Below, one piece after another: positions 46,820-55,582 of a DNA stretch of 64,000 nt; position 1 is the first letter of the stretch, and each line of letters opens with the position of its first letter. Origin of the DNA: Microbacterium sp. Leaf159 (GTDB taxonomy: Bacteria > Actinomycetota > Actinomycetes > Actinomycetales > Microbacteriaceae); contig NZ_LMOU01000001.1 of assembly GCF_001423615.1 (NCBI RefSeq), positions 2,060,453 through 2,124,452 of the forward strand, given 5' to 3'. A program made the position numbers and the translations under genes. The notes under the pieces were generated by a model. That model saw only the letters and a program-made list of their open reading frames with translations. It was not told the DNA's origin and did no database searches.

Positions 46820-46866
46820 GTGGTGCTGAGTGGTGCGGGTGGTGCTGAGTGGTGCGGGTGGTGCTG
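46820..46866 (+). repeat. Tandem 19-nt repeats between the GH42 and binding-protein genes
   Basis: Two exact copies of GTGGTGCTGAGTGGTGCGG (46820-46838, 46839-46857) and 9 nt of a third, in the 126-nt gap of the operon. Simple G/T-rich slippage-type repeat; no coding or operator role is evident. Confidence 0.6.
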
Positions 46867-48876
46867 TCAGTGGGTCGCGGTGCGGATGACGGCGACGCCG
46901 CCCGCCGCGATCGTCAGGGCGCCCGAGACCTCGGCACCCGTGAGCAGATCGACGCCTGACGCCTCGAGCTCGACGTCGTCGTCACGGTGGTTCACGGCGA
47001 TGCGGTAGACCGCGTCGGCGCCGTGACGCGTGACGACCTCGAGCCCATCGGCGACTCCCGACGGCGCGATGTCGGCATCCGCATAGACCTCGTGGAGCAG
47101 AGCACGCATGCCCGTGGCGTCCAGGCGGGTGCCGACGTACCAGCCGGTTCCCGCGCCGTGCGTGTGCCGCGTGATCGCCGGCTCGCCTTCGCCGGGTCCG
47201 CCGGAGAAGTTGGCGACGACCTCGGCTCCTTCGAGCGCGATGTCCTCCTGCCAGACGTCGGCGACGACGCCCTCGTGGTCGACCCAGTCGAGGCCGTGGC
47301 TCTCGCCCTCGCGCAGCGGCAGGAACTCCTCGACCGTCAGACCGAGCGCGTCACGCAGCGGGGCCACGAAGCCTCCGGCGTGCACGGCGTCGTTCTCGTC
47401 GACGATCGCCGAGAAGAACGACACCAGCAGTGTGCCTCCGTCGTTGACATAGGCAGTCAGGTTCGCGGCATCCGCGGTGCTCAGCAGGTATTGCGCCGGG
47501 GCGACGACCAGGCGGTAGCCCGAGAGGTCGTGACCTGGCAGGGCGAAGTCGACCGTGATGCCGTCGCGCCAGAGCTGCTCGTAGAAGCGGCGCACCTGGG
47601 CGGCGTGCGTGACGTCTTCGGAGGGCCGCCATTCGAGATCCTGCGCCCAGAACGATTCGAAGTCCCAGAGGATCGCGACGTCGGCCTTCACCGTGGTGCC
47701 CTGCACCTCGTCGAGGCGGCCGAGCGCTGCGCCGAGGTCGACGACCTCGCGGAAGACGCGGGACTCCGCTCCGGCGTGCGGCAGCATCGCGGAGTGGAAC
47801 TTCTCGGCGCCCGAGCGCCCTGCGCGCCACTGGAAGAACAGGATGCCGTCGGCCCCGCGGCCGAGGTGCGTGAGCGAGTTGCGGGTCATCTCGCCGCGGC
47901 GCTTGGCGATGTTGCGCGGCTGCCAGTTGACGGCCGACGTGGAGTGCTCCATGAGGATCCACGGCTTGCCGCCGCCGACCGAGCGGCTGAGGTCGGCGGC
48001 GATCGCCAGACCGATGTGCGCGTCTTCGTCTGCCGCCCACAGATAGTGGTCGTCCGAGACGATGTCGACCTCGCGGCCCCAGGCCCACAGGTCCGTGGTC
48101 CAGCTCTGGTTCGCCATGAAGTTGGTGGTGACGGGCTGGTCGGCGTGTGCGCGGATCGCGTCGCGCTCGGCGATGAAGCACGCGCGCAGCTGGTGATCCG
48201 TGAAGCGGGCGAAGTCCAGGCGCTGCGCCGGGTTCACGACGCTCGGGGCGATGGCCGGGGCACCGACGTGCTCCCAAGCCGAGTAGTGCTGACCCCAGAA
48301 GGCGGTGCCCCAGGCGCGGTTCAGCGCCTCGAGCGAGCCGTACTTCTCCTGGAGCCAGAGTCGGAAGGCGGCGACACCGTTCGGGGAGTAGTCCTCGCCG
48401 ACGGGAACGCCGTACTCGTTGTGCACGTGCCAGAGCACGACCGACGGATGCTGCGCATAGCGCGCCGCGAGAGCATCCGCGATCCGCACGATCGCCTCGC
48501 GGTAGGCCGGAGACGAGTGCGACGCCATGCCGCGGGAGCCGAAGCCCATCGTGCGACCCTCGCGGTCGATCACGTGAGCGTCGGGGTTCTTCGCGAAGAA
48601 CCAGGCCGGCGGGGATGCCGTGGGCGTGCCCAGGTCGACCTTGATGCCGTTCTCGTGCAGCAGGTCGAGCAGCTCGTCGAGCCAGCTGAAGTCGAACTCG
48701 CCCTCGGCGACCTCGATGAGCGCCCACGAGAAGATCCCGACGCTGACCAGGTTCACGCCGGCCTCGCGCATCAGCACGACATCCTCGCGCCAGGTCTCAC
48801 GAGACCACTGCTCGGGGTTGTAGTCGCCGCCATAGGCGATTCCGCGCAGGTCGGGCCAGGCGTGGGGGGAGGTCAT
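46867..48876 (-). CDS. GH42 beta-galactosidase
   Basis: Intracellular enzyme hydrolysing beta-galactosides, 669 residues, normal length. GGDYNPEQW at the N-terminus is the GH42 signature; acid/base Glu is in LWHVHNEYGVP, nucleophile Glu in WILMEHSTSAVNWQ. A trimerisation (class-I glutamine amidotransferase-like) middle domain and a small C-terminal beta domain follow. The ATG near GGAGTGCCG is preferred to a start 57 nt upstream. First gene of the operon; divergent from lacI-type gene across three operators. Confidence 0.94.
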   Translation of the reverse strand: MTSPHAWPDLRGIAYGGDYNPEQWSRETWREDVVLMREAGVNLVSVGIFSWALIEVAEGEFDFSWLDELLDLLHENGIKVDLGTPTASPPAWFFAKNPDAHVIDREGRTMGFGSRGMASHSSPAYREAIVRIADALAARYAQHPSVVLWHVHNEYGVPVGEDYSPNGVAAFRLWLQEKYGSLEALNRAWGTAFWGQHYSAWEHVGAPAIAPSVVNPAQRLDFARFTDHQLRACFIAERDAIRAHADQPVTTNFMANQSWTTDLWAWGREVDIVSDDHYLWAADEDAHIGLAIAADLSRSVGGGKPWILMEHSTSAVNWQPRNIAKRRGEMTRNSLTHLGRGADGILFFQWRAGRSGAEKFHSAMLPHAGAESRVFREVVDLGAALGRLDEVQGTTVKADVAILWDFESFWAQDLEWRPSEDVTHAAQVRRFYEQLWRDGITVDFALPGHDLSGYRLVVAPAQYLLSTADAANLTAYVNDGGTLLVSFFSAIVDENDAVHAGGFVAPLRDALGLTVEEFLPLREGESHGLDWVDHEGVVADVWQEDIALEGAEVVANFSGGPGEGEPAITRHTHGAGTGWYVGTRLDATGMRALLHEVYADADIAPSGVADGLEVVTRHGADAVYRIAVNHRDDDVELEASGVDLLTGAEVSGALTIAAGGVAVIRTATH

Positions 48877-48937
48877 CGGCACTCCATCGGGTCGGTGCGG
48901 TCGTGGTGCGTGTCCCGTGCTGCTGTCGCTCATTCGA

Positions 48938-49047
48938 CTGGGACCGGTCTCAGGTTGTTCCGGAGAACGGGACTGGGACCGGTCTCAGTTCTACCCCAGG
49001 TGCGCGGGAGATCACAACCGCCGTTACCGAACTGAGACCGGTCCCAG
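48938..49047. promoter_or_regulatory. Three LacI-type operators CTGRGACCGGTCYCAG
   Basis: Sites at 48938-48953, 48973-48988 (both CTGGGACCGGTCTCAG) and 49032-49047 (CTGAGACCGGTCCCAG). Each is a near-perfect palindrome with the central CCGG step usual for LacI-family operators. Centres are 35 and 59 bp apart. They lie between the divergent GH42 gene and the regulator gene, allowing looping and control of both. Confidence 0.85.
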
Positions 49048-49091
49048 TTTCGACTACCGCTGGACGGGATGCTGTGGGTAGAGTCACAGCG

Positions 49092-50099
49092 ATGAGTGAT
49101 GTCAGCGCGAAGCGCAAGCCGACGATCCGCCAGATCGCGGCGCAGGCGGGGGTGTCCCGCAGCACGGTCTCGCGCGTGATCAACGGCGGGCACTGGGTGT
49201 CCCCCGACGCCAGACAGGCCGTCGAAGAAGCGATCCTCGCCACCGGCTACACCGCCAACCATCACGCCCGCAGCCTTGCCACCGGTCGCGCCGGCTCCCT
49301 GGCGTTCCTGCTCACCGAGCCGCAGCAGCTGCTGTTCGACGACCCGACGTTCGCACTGCTGCTGCGTGGCGCCGCTGAAGCACTCGCCCAGCGCGCGATG
49401 ACCCTGGTGCTGCTCGTGGCCGGAACACCCGCCGAACGCGAGAGCGTCGCCCAGTTCCTCAGCGCCGGACACGTCGACGGCGTCATGCTGATCTCGTCGC
49501 ACGAATCCGACCCTCTGCTCGATCAGCTGATCGAGGTCGGCATCCCCACCGTCTGCTGCGGCCTGCCGCTCGGACACGAGCGCGAGCTCTCGACGATCTC
49601 CGTCGACGAGGTCGCCTCCGCCCGCGCGATGGCCGCGCATCTCGTGGCGCAGGGGCACCGCCGCATCGGCATGATCACGGGCCCCGACGACACCCCCGGC
49701 GGGCGCTACAGACTCGTCGGATTCCGCGAAGAGCTCGGCGAGCTGTACGACGAGTCGCTGGTCGAACAGGGCGACTACTCGTACGAATCGGGTGTCGCCG
49801 CGATGACCCGGATGCTCGAGCACGACGTCGACGCCGTGTTCGCCGCCTCCGACCGCATGGCCGCAGGAGCCATCGCCGCCGCCCGCCGCGCGGGCCGCCG
49901 CGTGCCCGAGGACATCGCGATCGCCGGCTTCGACGACTCGGGCCTCGCCGCGACCCACGAGCCGCCGATCACGACCATGCGCCAGCCGTGGGATCAGATC
50001 AGCGCGCAGATGGTCGCCGTGCTGCTCGAGGTCATCGCGGGAGCATCCCCTCGCTCCGTCATCCTCGACACCGAGCTCGTGGTGCGCGCGAGCGCGTAG
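49092..50099 (+). CDS. LacI family repressor of the galactoside operon
   Basis: 335 residues. HTH: PTIRQIAAQAGVSRSTVSRVINGGHWVSPDARQAVEEAI, then the sugar-binding type 1 domain (GSLAFLLTEPQQLLFDDPTF to the C-terminal TTMRQPWDQISAQMVAVLLEVI). ATG chosen because TAGAGT ends 7 nt upstream; the frame remains open further upstream across the operators, which is not coding. The binding sugar is unknown but probably a galactoside. Confidence 0.93.
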   Translation: MSDVSAKRKPTIRQIAAQAGVSRSTVSRVINGGHWVSPDARQAVEEAILATGYTANHHARSLATGRAGSLAFLLTEPQQLLFDDPTFALLLRGAAEALAQRAMTLVLLVAGTPAERESVAQFLSAGHVDGVMLISSHESDPLLDQLIEVGIPTVCCGLPLGHERELSTISVDEVASARAMAAHLVAQGHRRIGMITGPDDTPGGRYRLVGFREELGELYDESLVEQGDYSYESGVAAMTRMLEHDVDAVFAASDRMAAGAIAAARRAGRRVPEDIAIAGFDDSGLAATHEPPITTMRQPWDQISAQMVAVLLEVIAGASPRSVILDTELVVRASA

Positions 50100-50120
50100 A
50101 ACGAGCCTCTGCGCCCACGC

Positions 50121-50579
50121 TCAGCCCCGCAGAGGGAACCAATGCCGTTCGCGCAGGACGGACCCTTCGCCGACCCCGACCCAGGATCCCTCGACGACGG
50201 GACTGGCCTCCGACGCCCAGACGCCGAAGTGGGCGTGCGGCATCGGCCAGGGGTAGTCGGCGTGGGGCGAGTCGACGACGTTTCGCACCGCGCCCGTGAA
50301 CGTCAGCGGCGCACGGCATCCGGTCACCTGTTCAGCGAGGTCGGCGATCGCGATCTCGCCGCACGGGTCGTCGGCGCCGACGATCCGGTGCGGCAGATCG
50401 AGGCGGCCGTCCTCATGTCTCGGCACGCAGAAGACGCGATCGTCATGCCGCAGAAGCAGCCGGACAACGCTCATCGGCCGGGGCGGCGTGCGGCGCCGAA
50501 TCACCTCGGCCCTGCCGTGTCGGGGCAGCCACGCGGCATCCGGTGTCACGTGGATGACGGTCTCGTCGTCTGTGGTCAC
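50121..50579 (-). CDS. Nudix-like protein with degenerate Nudix box
   Basis: 152 residues. The fold is suggested by VVRLLLRHDDRVFCVPRHEDGRLDLPHRIVGADD and the following helix. The canonical box (G-x5-E-x7-REUxEExGU) is reduced to GADDPCGEIAIADLAEQVTG: the RE..EE metal ligands are not conserved. It may be a non-hydrolysing or divergent member. GTG start with TACGCT ending 6 nt upstream. Ends 22 nt from the lacI gene, convergent. Confidence 0.6.
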   Translation of the reverse strand: MTTDDETVIHVTPDAAWLPRHGRAEVIRRRTPPRPMSVVRLLLRHDDRVFCVPRHEDGRLDLPHRIVGADDPCGEIAIADLAEQVTGCRAPLTFTGAVRNVVDSPHADYPWPMPHAHFGVWASEASPVVEGSWVGVGEGSVLRERHWFPLRG

Positions 50580-50622
50580 CCCGCGAGCGTAACCGCAGAA
50601 GACGGCGTATTCCGTGTACGCC

Positions 50623-51489
50623 CTATGACCGGTCGAGCACCTCGCGGAGCTTGGCGGCGAACGCCTCGGGCTGGCCGGCATAGCCGAATTCGCCGCCCAT
50701 GAAGCCGCCGTGGTGGCTGGGGAAGACCGTCGCCTGCTGACCGAGCTGCTCGGCCAGGGCGATCGCGGTGCGGCCGGTGTAGACCTTGAGCGACTCCTCC
50801 CCTACCGCCACGACGATCCTGGTGGGCGCAGCCTTCAGCGCCTCGATATCCGGAACGTAGAGAGGAACCGCCCAGGAGAGTTCCGACAGCAACGGGTCGT
50901 CTCGCTTGCCATCGTCATCGGTCGGCATCCCGAATGCCGCGGGGTCGGGCGCGGGCAGGTAGAGGAACTCCTCGGTGACTTCGCCCTCCCACGACGTCAT
51001 CGCGATGAACGCCGCCATTCCGGCACCCCAGCCCTTGTCCTGATATGCCTGGGTATAGGCCACTCGGGCTCGATGTACCGCTTCGGCATCCGGCAGCACG
51101 CTGTCGATCGGAGGCTCATGGGCGACGAGAGTCGCGACGTCGTGCGGGTGGGCCGTGACCAGAGCGAGTGCACTCACGGCTCCGCCGCTGCTCGCGAGCA
51201 TGTCGACGGGTCCGACGCCGAGCGCCTCGACGATCGCGTGGACGTCCTCGGCCTGGGTCTCCGGCTCGTTCGTCTGTCCGCCGTCCTTGCGCGTGCTCCG
51301 TCCCAACCCTCGCGGGTCGTAAGTCACGACGGTGCGATCATCGAACAGCGTCACCTGCGCCTGGAATCCGCTCGCATCCATCGGCTGGCCGATCATCATC
51401 AGCGGAGGACGACCATCCGCCGTCGGCAGCGGCCCGTGCACGTCGTAGACGAGGTCGACCTCGGGGAGCTCGCGCGTGTGCTGCGTCAT
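50623..51489 (-). CDS. Alpha/beta hydrolase
   Basis: 288 residues. PPLMMIGQPMDASGFQAQ (oxyanion region), TYDPRGLGRSTR, nucleophile elbow DMLASSGGAVSALAL (A-S-S-G-G, Ser at second S), then acid PTRIVVAVGEESL region and His in FPSHHGGFMGGEFG. The elbow is G-less at position one, unusual for the classic GxSxG. ATG with GGAGG 7 nt upstream. Substrate unknown; no operon partner. Confidence 0.85.
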   Translation of the reverse strand: MTQHTRELPEVDLVYDVHGPLPTADGRPPLMMIGQPMDASGFQAQVTLFDDRTVVTYDPRGLGRSTRKDGGQTNEPETQAEDVHAIVEALGVGPVDMLASSGGAVSALALVTAHPHDVATLVAHEPPIDSVLPDAEAVHRARVAYTQAYQDKGWGAGMAAFIAMTSWEGEVTEEFLYLPAPDPAAFGMPTDDDGKRDDPLLSELSWAVPLYVPDIEALKAAPTRIVVAVGEESLKVYTGRTAIALAEQLGQQATVFPSHHGGFMGGEFGYAGQPEAFAAKLREVLDRS

Positions 51490-51624
51490 CGGGGGCCTCC
51501 TCGCCGGCGGAACGATTCCACTGGGATGCTACGGCGCGGCCTCCGCCGGCGCCACCGCTTCGCGGCTGAGCGAGTGCAGGTCGCACATTCACTCGCGTCG
51601 GCTCCCCATGTCACCGGATTGCCT

Positions 51625-52272
51625 TCAGGGAGCCGACAGCCGAAACGCCTTCTTGATCGCGTGTTCCGCAGCCAGGGCGTCTCCTACGACGAGAGCGTCT
51701 CGTAACGCTGGACAGCCCGCCGCCACACTCGCCCAGTCGGCGTTCCCCTGAGCTCGAGTCGCGGACAGGTGAAAGGCGAGGCCGCGGACGACCTCACGAG
51801 TTGTGCTCACGAGGACGGGATTGGGACAGTGGGTGATGAAGAGGTCGATGAGCTGCCAGCCGAGCGCGACGAGGCGCCGGAGGTCATGCGACTCCACCAA
51901 TGGCTCAACCCGGTCGAGGAGCCCGAGAAGAGTGCCTCGCTGCCGCGTCGACAACACGGGGACCGTCACCCGAACGACCCCGCCCATCAGTGCACCGAGT
52001 GTCTGCAGCACAGCGGTCCGATCCTTCGGATCCGGCGCAGCGACTCGGGTGTAGCTCTGCGGCGCCGTCTCCACCAGCCCGATCCTTGAGAGGTTGTTCA
52101 GCGCCTCACGGATCGGCTGCTTCGACACGCCCAACCACGTCTGAAGCTCCGCGTCGTGGAGCACCTCGCCCGGCTCCAGCGTTCCGTCGAGGATCGCGTC
52201 ACTGATCTGTTCTTCGACCCTCTCGCGCAGACTCATCCGCAGAGCCGCAACCGGCACGAAGGGTATTGGCAT
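51625..52272 (-). CDS. GntR family transcriptional regulator (FadR/FCD type)
   Basis: 215 residues. Winged helix: SLRERVEEQISDAILDGTLEPGEVLHDAELQTWLGVSKQPIREALNNLSRIGLV. The C-terminal helical part fits the FCD/FadR ligand domain, with DRVEPLVESHDLRRLVALGWQLIDLFI containing His/Asp candidates. ATG at 52272 with CAGGAG 6 nt upstream. The upstream frame extension is unlikely. Ligand and targets unknown. Confidence 0.88.
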   Translation of the reverse strand: MPIPFVPVAALRMSLRERVEEQISDAILDGTLEPGEVLHDAELQTWLGVSKQPIREALNNLSRIGLVETAPQSYTRVAAPDPKDRTAVLQTLGALMGGVVRVTVPVLSTRQRGTLLGLLDRVEPLVESHDLRRLVALGWQLIDLFITHCPNPVLVSTTREVVRGLAFHLSATRAQGNADWASVAAGCPALRDALVVGDALAAEHAIKKAFRLSAP

Positions 52273-52459
52273 GATGGCTCCTGAACTGGCATTCTGCTCG
52301 CGCAAGCGTTCGAAGCGTGTCGAGTTCCGATGATCTTCGACCGCTCCGAGACGATGATCGGATGGGCGGCTCCGGCAGCCCACCCGATCGTCTGGACGCC
52401 GCTGTTGGGGCAGCTTCGCGTCCTCGAACGCACCCCTGGGGAAGGGTGCGAGTCCGACA

Positions 52460-52488
52460 GCGTCCGGGACCTCACAGCACCCGGACGC
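52460..52488 (-). terminator. Hairpin after the leucine-rich-repeat gene
   Basis: GCGTCCGGG (52460-52468) and CCCGGACGC (52480-52488) form a perfect 9-bp stem with an 11-nt loop, 8 nt after the LRR gene stop on the minus strand. No strong T-tract. Confidence 0.55.
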
Positions 52489-52496
52489 ACACAGGA

Positions 52497-53939
52497 TCAG
52501 ACCTTGCGGTTCCGCCTGCGCAGCAGGAGTGTCAGAGCACCCAAGGCTGCAAACCCCGCTCCGGCGAGAGCAGTCCCCCACGCGAACTCAGCGCCCGTCT
52601 GCGCGAGTGAGCCCGCAGGCTTCGCGGCGCCGACACCATCAGCAGGGGTCTCAGCGCCCGACCCGACGATGGGGTCGACGACGGTGGTGGCCTCGCCCGT
52701 CAGCGTCACGACGATGCTTGCGGAGCCGCCCTGACCATCGGCGTTGACGACGGCGTATCGGACGGCCTCGAGCGAGGTCGTTCCGACGAAGCCCGGGTCC
52801 GCAGTGAACTCGATGCGACCGTCGACGACGCGGAACATCCCATGGTCGACGATGAGCGACGTGGTCGGCGTGCCCGCGGAGTCGAGCAGCATCAACGTGA
52901 CGGGGTCCACAGCGGGCTCGCCGGGGAGGCCGTCATTGGCGAGCACGTCGATGGACACACTCGCGCCCGACACGACCTGAGCGACGTCATCGACCAGTGT
53001 GGTCGGCACAGCCACGTGCGCCCCGACCGAGTCCTGAGCGATGGACCCGGTGAACGCATTCGTGGTCGTGCCCGGAACGGCTGTCTGCCACGAGACGACG
53101 TTGCTTCCTGTCGCGGCGTATGCCCATGAGAGGCCATCGGGCGAGACGATCGCGGATCCCGAAACCGCCGCGACTCCCACATCCTCACCGTCAAACCCGG
53201 TGACGGGGGTCGCCTGCGTTGCATCGACCTCGATCTGCGGCAGAGTGAGGGTTTGGAACCGGGCGCTGAAGTAGCGTCCGCTGCCGGCGATCGAGCCCGC
53301 GATCGCCGCGACGGGGGAGATGTCCGCGATGTGGTTCGCATCGAGGACCAGATAGGTCAGCCCGGTCAGCCCGGCAAGGGGTGAGACATCTTCGATCCGG
53401 TTGTAGTGGATGATCAGGGACTCGAGATCACGGAGACCCTCGAGCGGATCGAGGGATGAGATCTCATTGTGGTTCAGCTCGAGCTCGACCAGCCCTGTCA
53501 GACCGCTCAGCGGCGAAAGATCAGAGATCTGGTTCCCATTCAGAAGCAGTCGCCGAAGGCTGGGAATGCTGCTCAGCGGTGAGAGATCAGCAATGTCGTT
53601 GTCGCCGAGATCGACATCACTGAGTGCCGTCAGGCCCGACAACGGTGCGAGATCCGCGATGTCGTTCAGATGGAGATCGGCGTACACGAGCGAGCTCAGC
53701 ATCTCGATCCCCTCGAGGCTCTGGATGCCGCGGTCGCCGCAGTGCAGGTATTCGATCGCGGCGACGCGGTCTTCCGGAAGAGGGCTCCCTGGCACGAGGC
53801 TGAGGGTCTCGGTGATGCATGCGGCGAGCGCATCGTCAGGAATGACGACATCCGCAGCGTTCGCCGGCGACGGTGCGAGGAGTACGACTGCAAGCCCTCC
53901 CGCCACGGCGGCAGCACTCAACTTCTGAAACGTGAACAT
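52497..53939 (-). CDS. Cell-wall-anchored leucine-rich-repeat (internalin-like) protein with LAQTG motif
   Basis: 480 residues. Signal peptide ending NAADV near residue 28. Residues about 70-230 are internalin-type LRRs (IADLAPLSGLTALSDVDLGDN and repeats of LxxLxLxxNxIxDLSPLSxL). Then an all-beta region of about 200 residues with VTLMLLDSAG and a fibronectin/Ig-like outline. C-terminal sorting signal: LAQTG (445-449), hydrophobic segment, then RRRNRKV. LAxTG motifs are cut by class E sortases of actinobacteria. Likely a surface binding protein; the ligand is unknown. No sortase gene in the window. Confidence 0.9.
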   Translation of the reverse strand: MFTFQKLSAAAVAGGLAVVLLAPSPANAADVVIPDDALAACITETLSLVPGSPLPEDRVAAIEYLHCGDRGIQSLEGIEMLSSLVYADLHLNDIADLAPLSGLTALSDVDLGDNDIADLSPLSSIPSLRRLLLNGNQISDLSPLSGLTGLVELELNHNEISSLDPLEGLRDLESLIIHYNRIEDVSPLAGLTGLTYLVLDANHIADISPVAAIAGSIAGSGRYFSARFQTLTLPQIEVDATQATPVTGFDGEDVGVAAVSGSAIVSPDGLSWAYAATGSNVVSWQTAVPGTTTNAFTGSIAQDSVGAHVAVPTTLVDDVAQVVSGASVSIDVLANDGLPGEPAVDPVTLMLLDSAGTPTTSLIVDHGMFRVVDGRIEFTADPGFVGTTSLEAVRYAVVNADGQGGSASIVVTLTGEATTVVDPIVGSGAETPADGVGAAKPAGSLAQTGAEFAWGTALAGAGFAALGALTLLLRRRNRKV

Positions 53940-54198
53940 GTGGATCCCCCAATGTCGATGGATTGTCTTGTGCGCGGCGAACGCTCCTCGATGAGCTCTC
54001 GCCAGAGTGGCGAGATGACATCGATGCGAAGCGGTCCCAGAACCGCGGCCCCCCAGGGCCTCGATCAGCAGTGAGTACGACTCAGCAGCGATCCCGTTTA
54101 GTATACATCTATATTAATATATTTGTGCAAGTCCACGATCATCCCAATGTGACGTTCGGGCCCGATGCGGTGAGATAGCGCGCACTCGAACGGGCGCG

Positions 54199-54618
54199 AT
54201 GCGACAGTATGGTGCGATGCGCCACCGTTCCTCGACTGCTGCCTGCGCGATCGCACTGATCAGCCTCACGGCGCTGACCGGGTGCAGCTTCACGTCCACG
54301 ACCCTCGCCGTGTTCGAGACCGATCGGGTGGCGGAGGACGAGCTGCCTCCCCTCGAGGAAGACTCCTATTCGCCGGTCGATGTCGAATCGAGCCGCTACG
54401 TCGGAGAGTACGAGGGCGTGTCGCTCTGGATCGCGAAAGGTACGGATTCATCGACGTGCCTCGTGGCGATAACCGACCCGGAAGACGACTGGGGAATCGG
54501 ATGCGGCGGCCTGCCGACGAGGATCAGCGGCTCCGGCCATACGTTCGAGGTCCGCGCAGACGATTGGCCCGCCCCCGAGGGGATGACGCGCGTCTCTGAC
54601 AACGTCTACGCCGAGTAG
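54199..54618 (+). CDS. Small hypothetical lipoprotein
   Basis: 139 residues. Lipoprotein signal: basic MRHRSS, hydrophobic AACAIALISL, lipobox LTGC (Cys29 from the first ATG, Cys23 from the second ATG at 54217, which would make a tidier signal peptide). The mature domain is acidic with SRYVGEYEGVSLWIAKGTDSSTCLVAITDPED and two Cys. No named family. Separated from the LRR gene by 259 nt, including an AT-rich stretch (54100-54126). Confidence 0.65.
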   Translation: MRQYGAMRHRSSTAACAIALISLTALTGCSFTSTTLAVFETDRVAEDELPPLEEDSYSPVDVESSRYVGEYEGVSLWIAKGTDSSTCLVAITDPEDDWGIGCGGLPTRISGSGHTFEVRADDWPAPEGMTRVSDNVYAE

Positions 54619-54671
54619 CGAGCCGACTCAGCCGCGCGCGGCGAGGGCTGCAGCCCCCTGGTGCGATGCCG

Positions 54672-54689
54672 GTAGTTGTGTTTCACTAC
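54672..54689. promoter_or_regulatory. Candidate PadR operator at the padR start
   Basis: Inverted repeat GTAGT-N8-ACTAC. The right arm overlaps TTCACT (54682-54687), which ends 6 nt before the GTG and takes the place of the -10 box. Suggests autoregulation by the PadR protein. Confidence 0.45.
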
Positions 54690-54693
54690 TACT

Positions 54694-55035
54694 GTGTCTC
54701 GAATACAAGCCCGCCAGGACGCGCAGCTCACTCGTGCTGCACTCCCGCTGCTCGTGCTACACCTCATCCAGCGCCACGAGTCGTATGGATACGAGCTGGT
54801 CGAACGCCTGAGCGCGCTCGGCCTTGAAACGAGCACAGGGCTGGTCTATCCGGTACTGAACCGCCTGGAACGAGACGCACTCGTCGTGACCACCTCCAAG
54901 CCCTCGCCGAGCGGCCCTCCGCGGAAGTACTTCTCGCTGACGAATGCGGGTGTCGCTGCGTTGGAAGTCGCAACATCTCAGTGGCAGCAGACGGCTGACG
55001 TTGTTTCCCAAGCACTCGATCCCGCAAAGGACTGA
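54694..55035 (+). CDS. PadR family transcriptional regulator
   Basis: 113 residues. Winged helix with ALPLLVLHLIQRHESYGYELVERLSALGLETSTGLVYPVLNRLERDALVV and PPRKYFSLTNAGVAAL, the PadR pattern. The GTG start fits the leaderless spacing and lies after a TTG alternative 18 nt upstream. Directly followed by a HAAS-type membrane protein, a common pairing in which the regulator controls the membrane gene. Confidence 0.9.
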   Translation: MSRIQARQDAQLTRAALPLLVLHLIQRHESYGYELVERLSALGLETSTGLVYPVLNRLERDALVVTTSKPSPSGPPRKYFSLTNAGVAALEVATSQWQQTADVVSQALDPAKD

Positions 55036-55037
55036 CC

Positions 55038-55565
55038 ATGCCCCGCTCAACTGTCACGAAGCGTCCGCTCGGGATGCGTGAATCGTTGTATCTGTCGCGG
55101 TTGGAGTGGCACCTCGAAGGGGTCGTCCGAGCATCCGAGCGCAAGCACATTCTTCGGTCGCTGCGTGAACAGATCAGCACTGACCTTCGTCCCGTGAAAG
55201 TCGTGCTCACGGATCTCGGCTCGCCGCGCACGCTGGCGCTGCGTTACGGCGAGGGTGAGAGACCTCGACCACTTTGGCAGATCGGCATACTCACTGCCGC
55301 GACAGCGTTGATGGCGTACTGGGTCCTGTTCGGCGTCTTCACCGGCGGGATGCTCGCGGCGGTCGACAGCGCCGCGCCCATGAGCGCGGACGCCACCTTC
55401 CTCTTCGTGCCCGTGATGGCATTCTCCGACGATCAGGGCATCGGCGTCGGGTGGACGGGCGGCTGGGAATGGCTCATCGTGCCGCTCGTGATCGTCGCTG
55501 TCGCGCTGGTCGTCGGCGCACGGACATGGCGGCTGTTCCGCCGCGACTCGGAACCGAAGTCGTGA
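55038..55565 (+). CDS. HAAS/DUF1700-like membrane protein
   Basis: 175 residues. The N-terminal 70 are soluble and helical: YLSRLEWHLEGVVRASERKHILRSLREQI, as in HAAS domains, which act as partner or signalling domains next to PadR genes. Then three membrane segments (about residues 80-105, 120-135 and 143-163). Starts 2 nt after the padR stop. Function unknown. Confidence 0.8.
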   Translation: MPRSTVTKRPLGMRESLYLSRLEWHLEGVVRASERKHILRSLREQISTDLRPVKVVLTDLGSPRTLALRYGEGERPRPLWQIGILTAATALMAYWVLFGVFTGGMLAAVDSAAPMSADATFLFVPVMAFSDDQGIGVGWTGGWEWLIVPLVIVAVALVVGARTWRLFRRDSEPKS

Positions 55566-55582
55566 TAGCGACAGCCGCCGAC

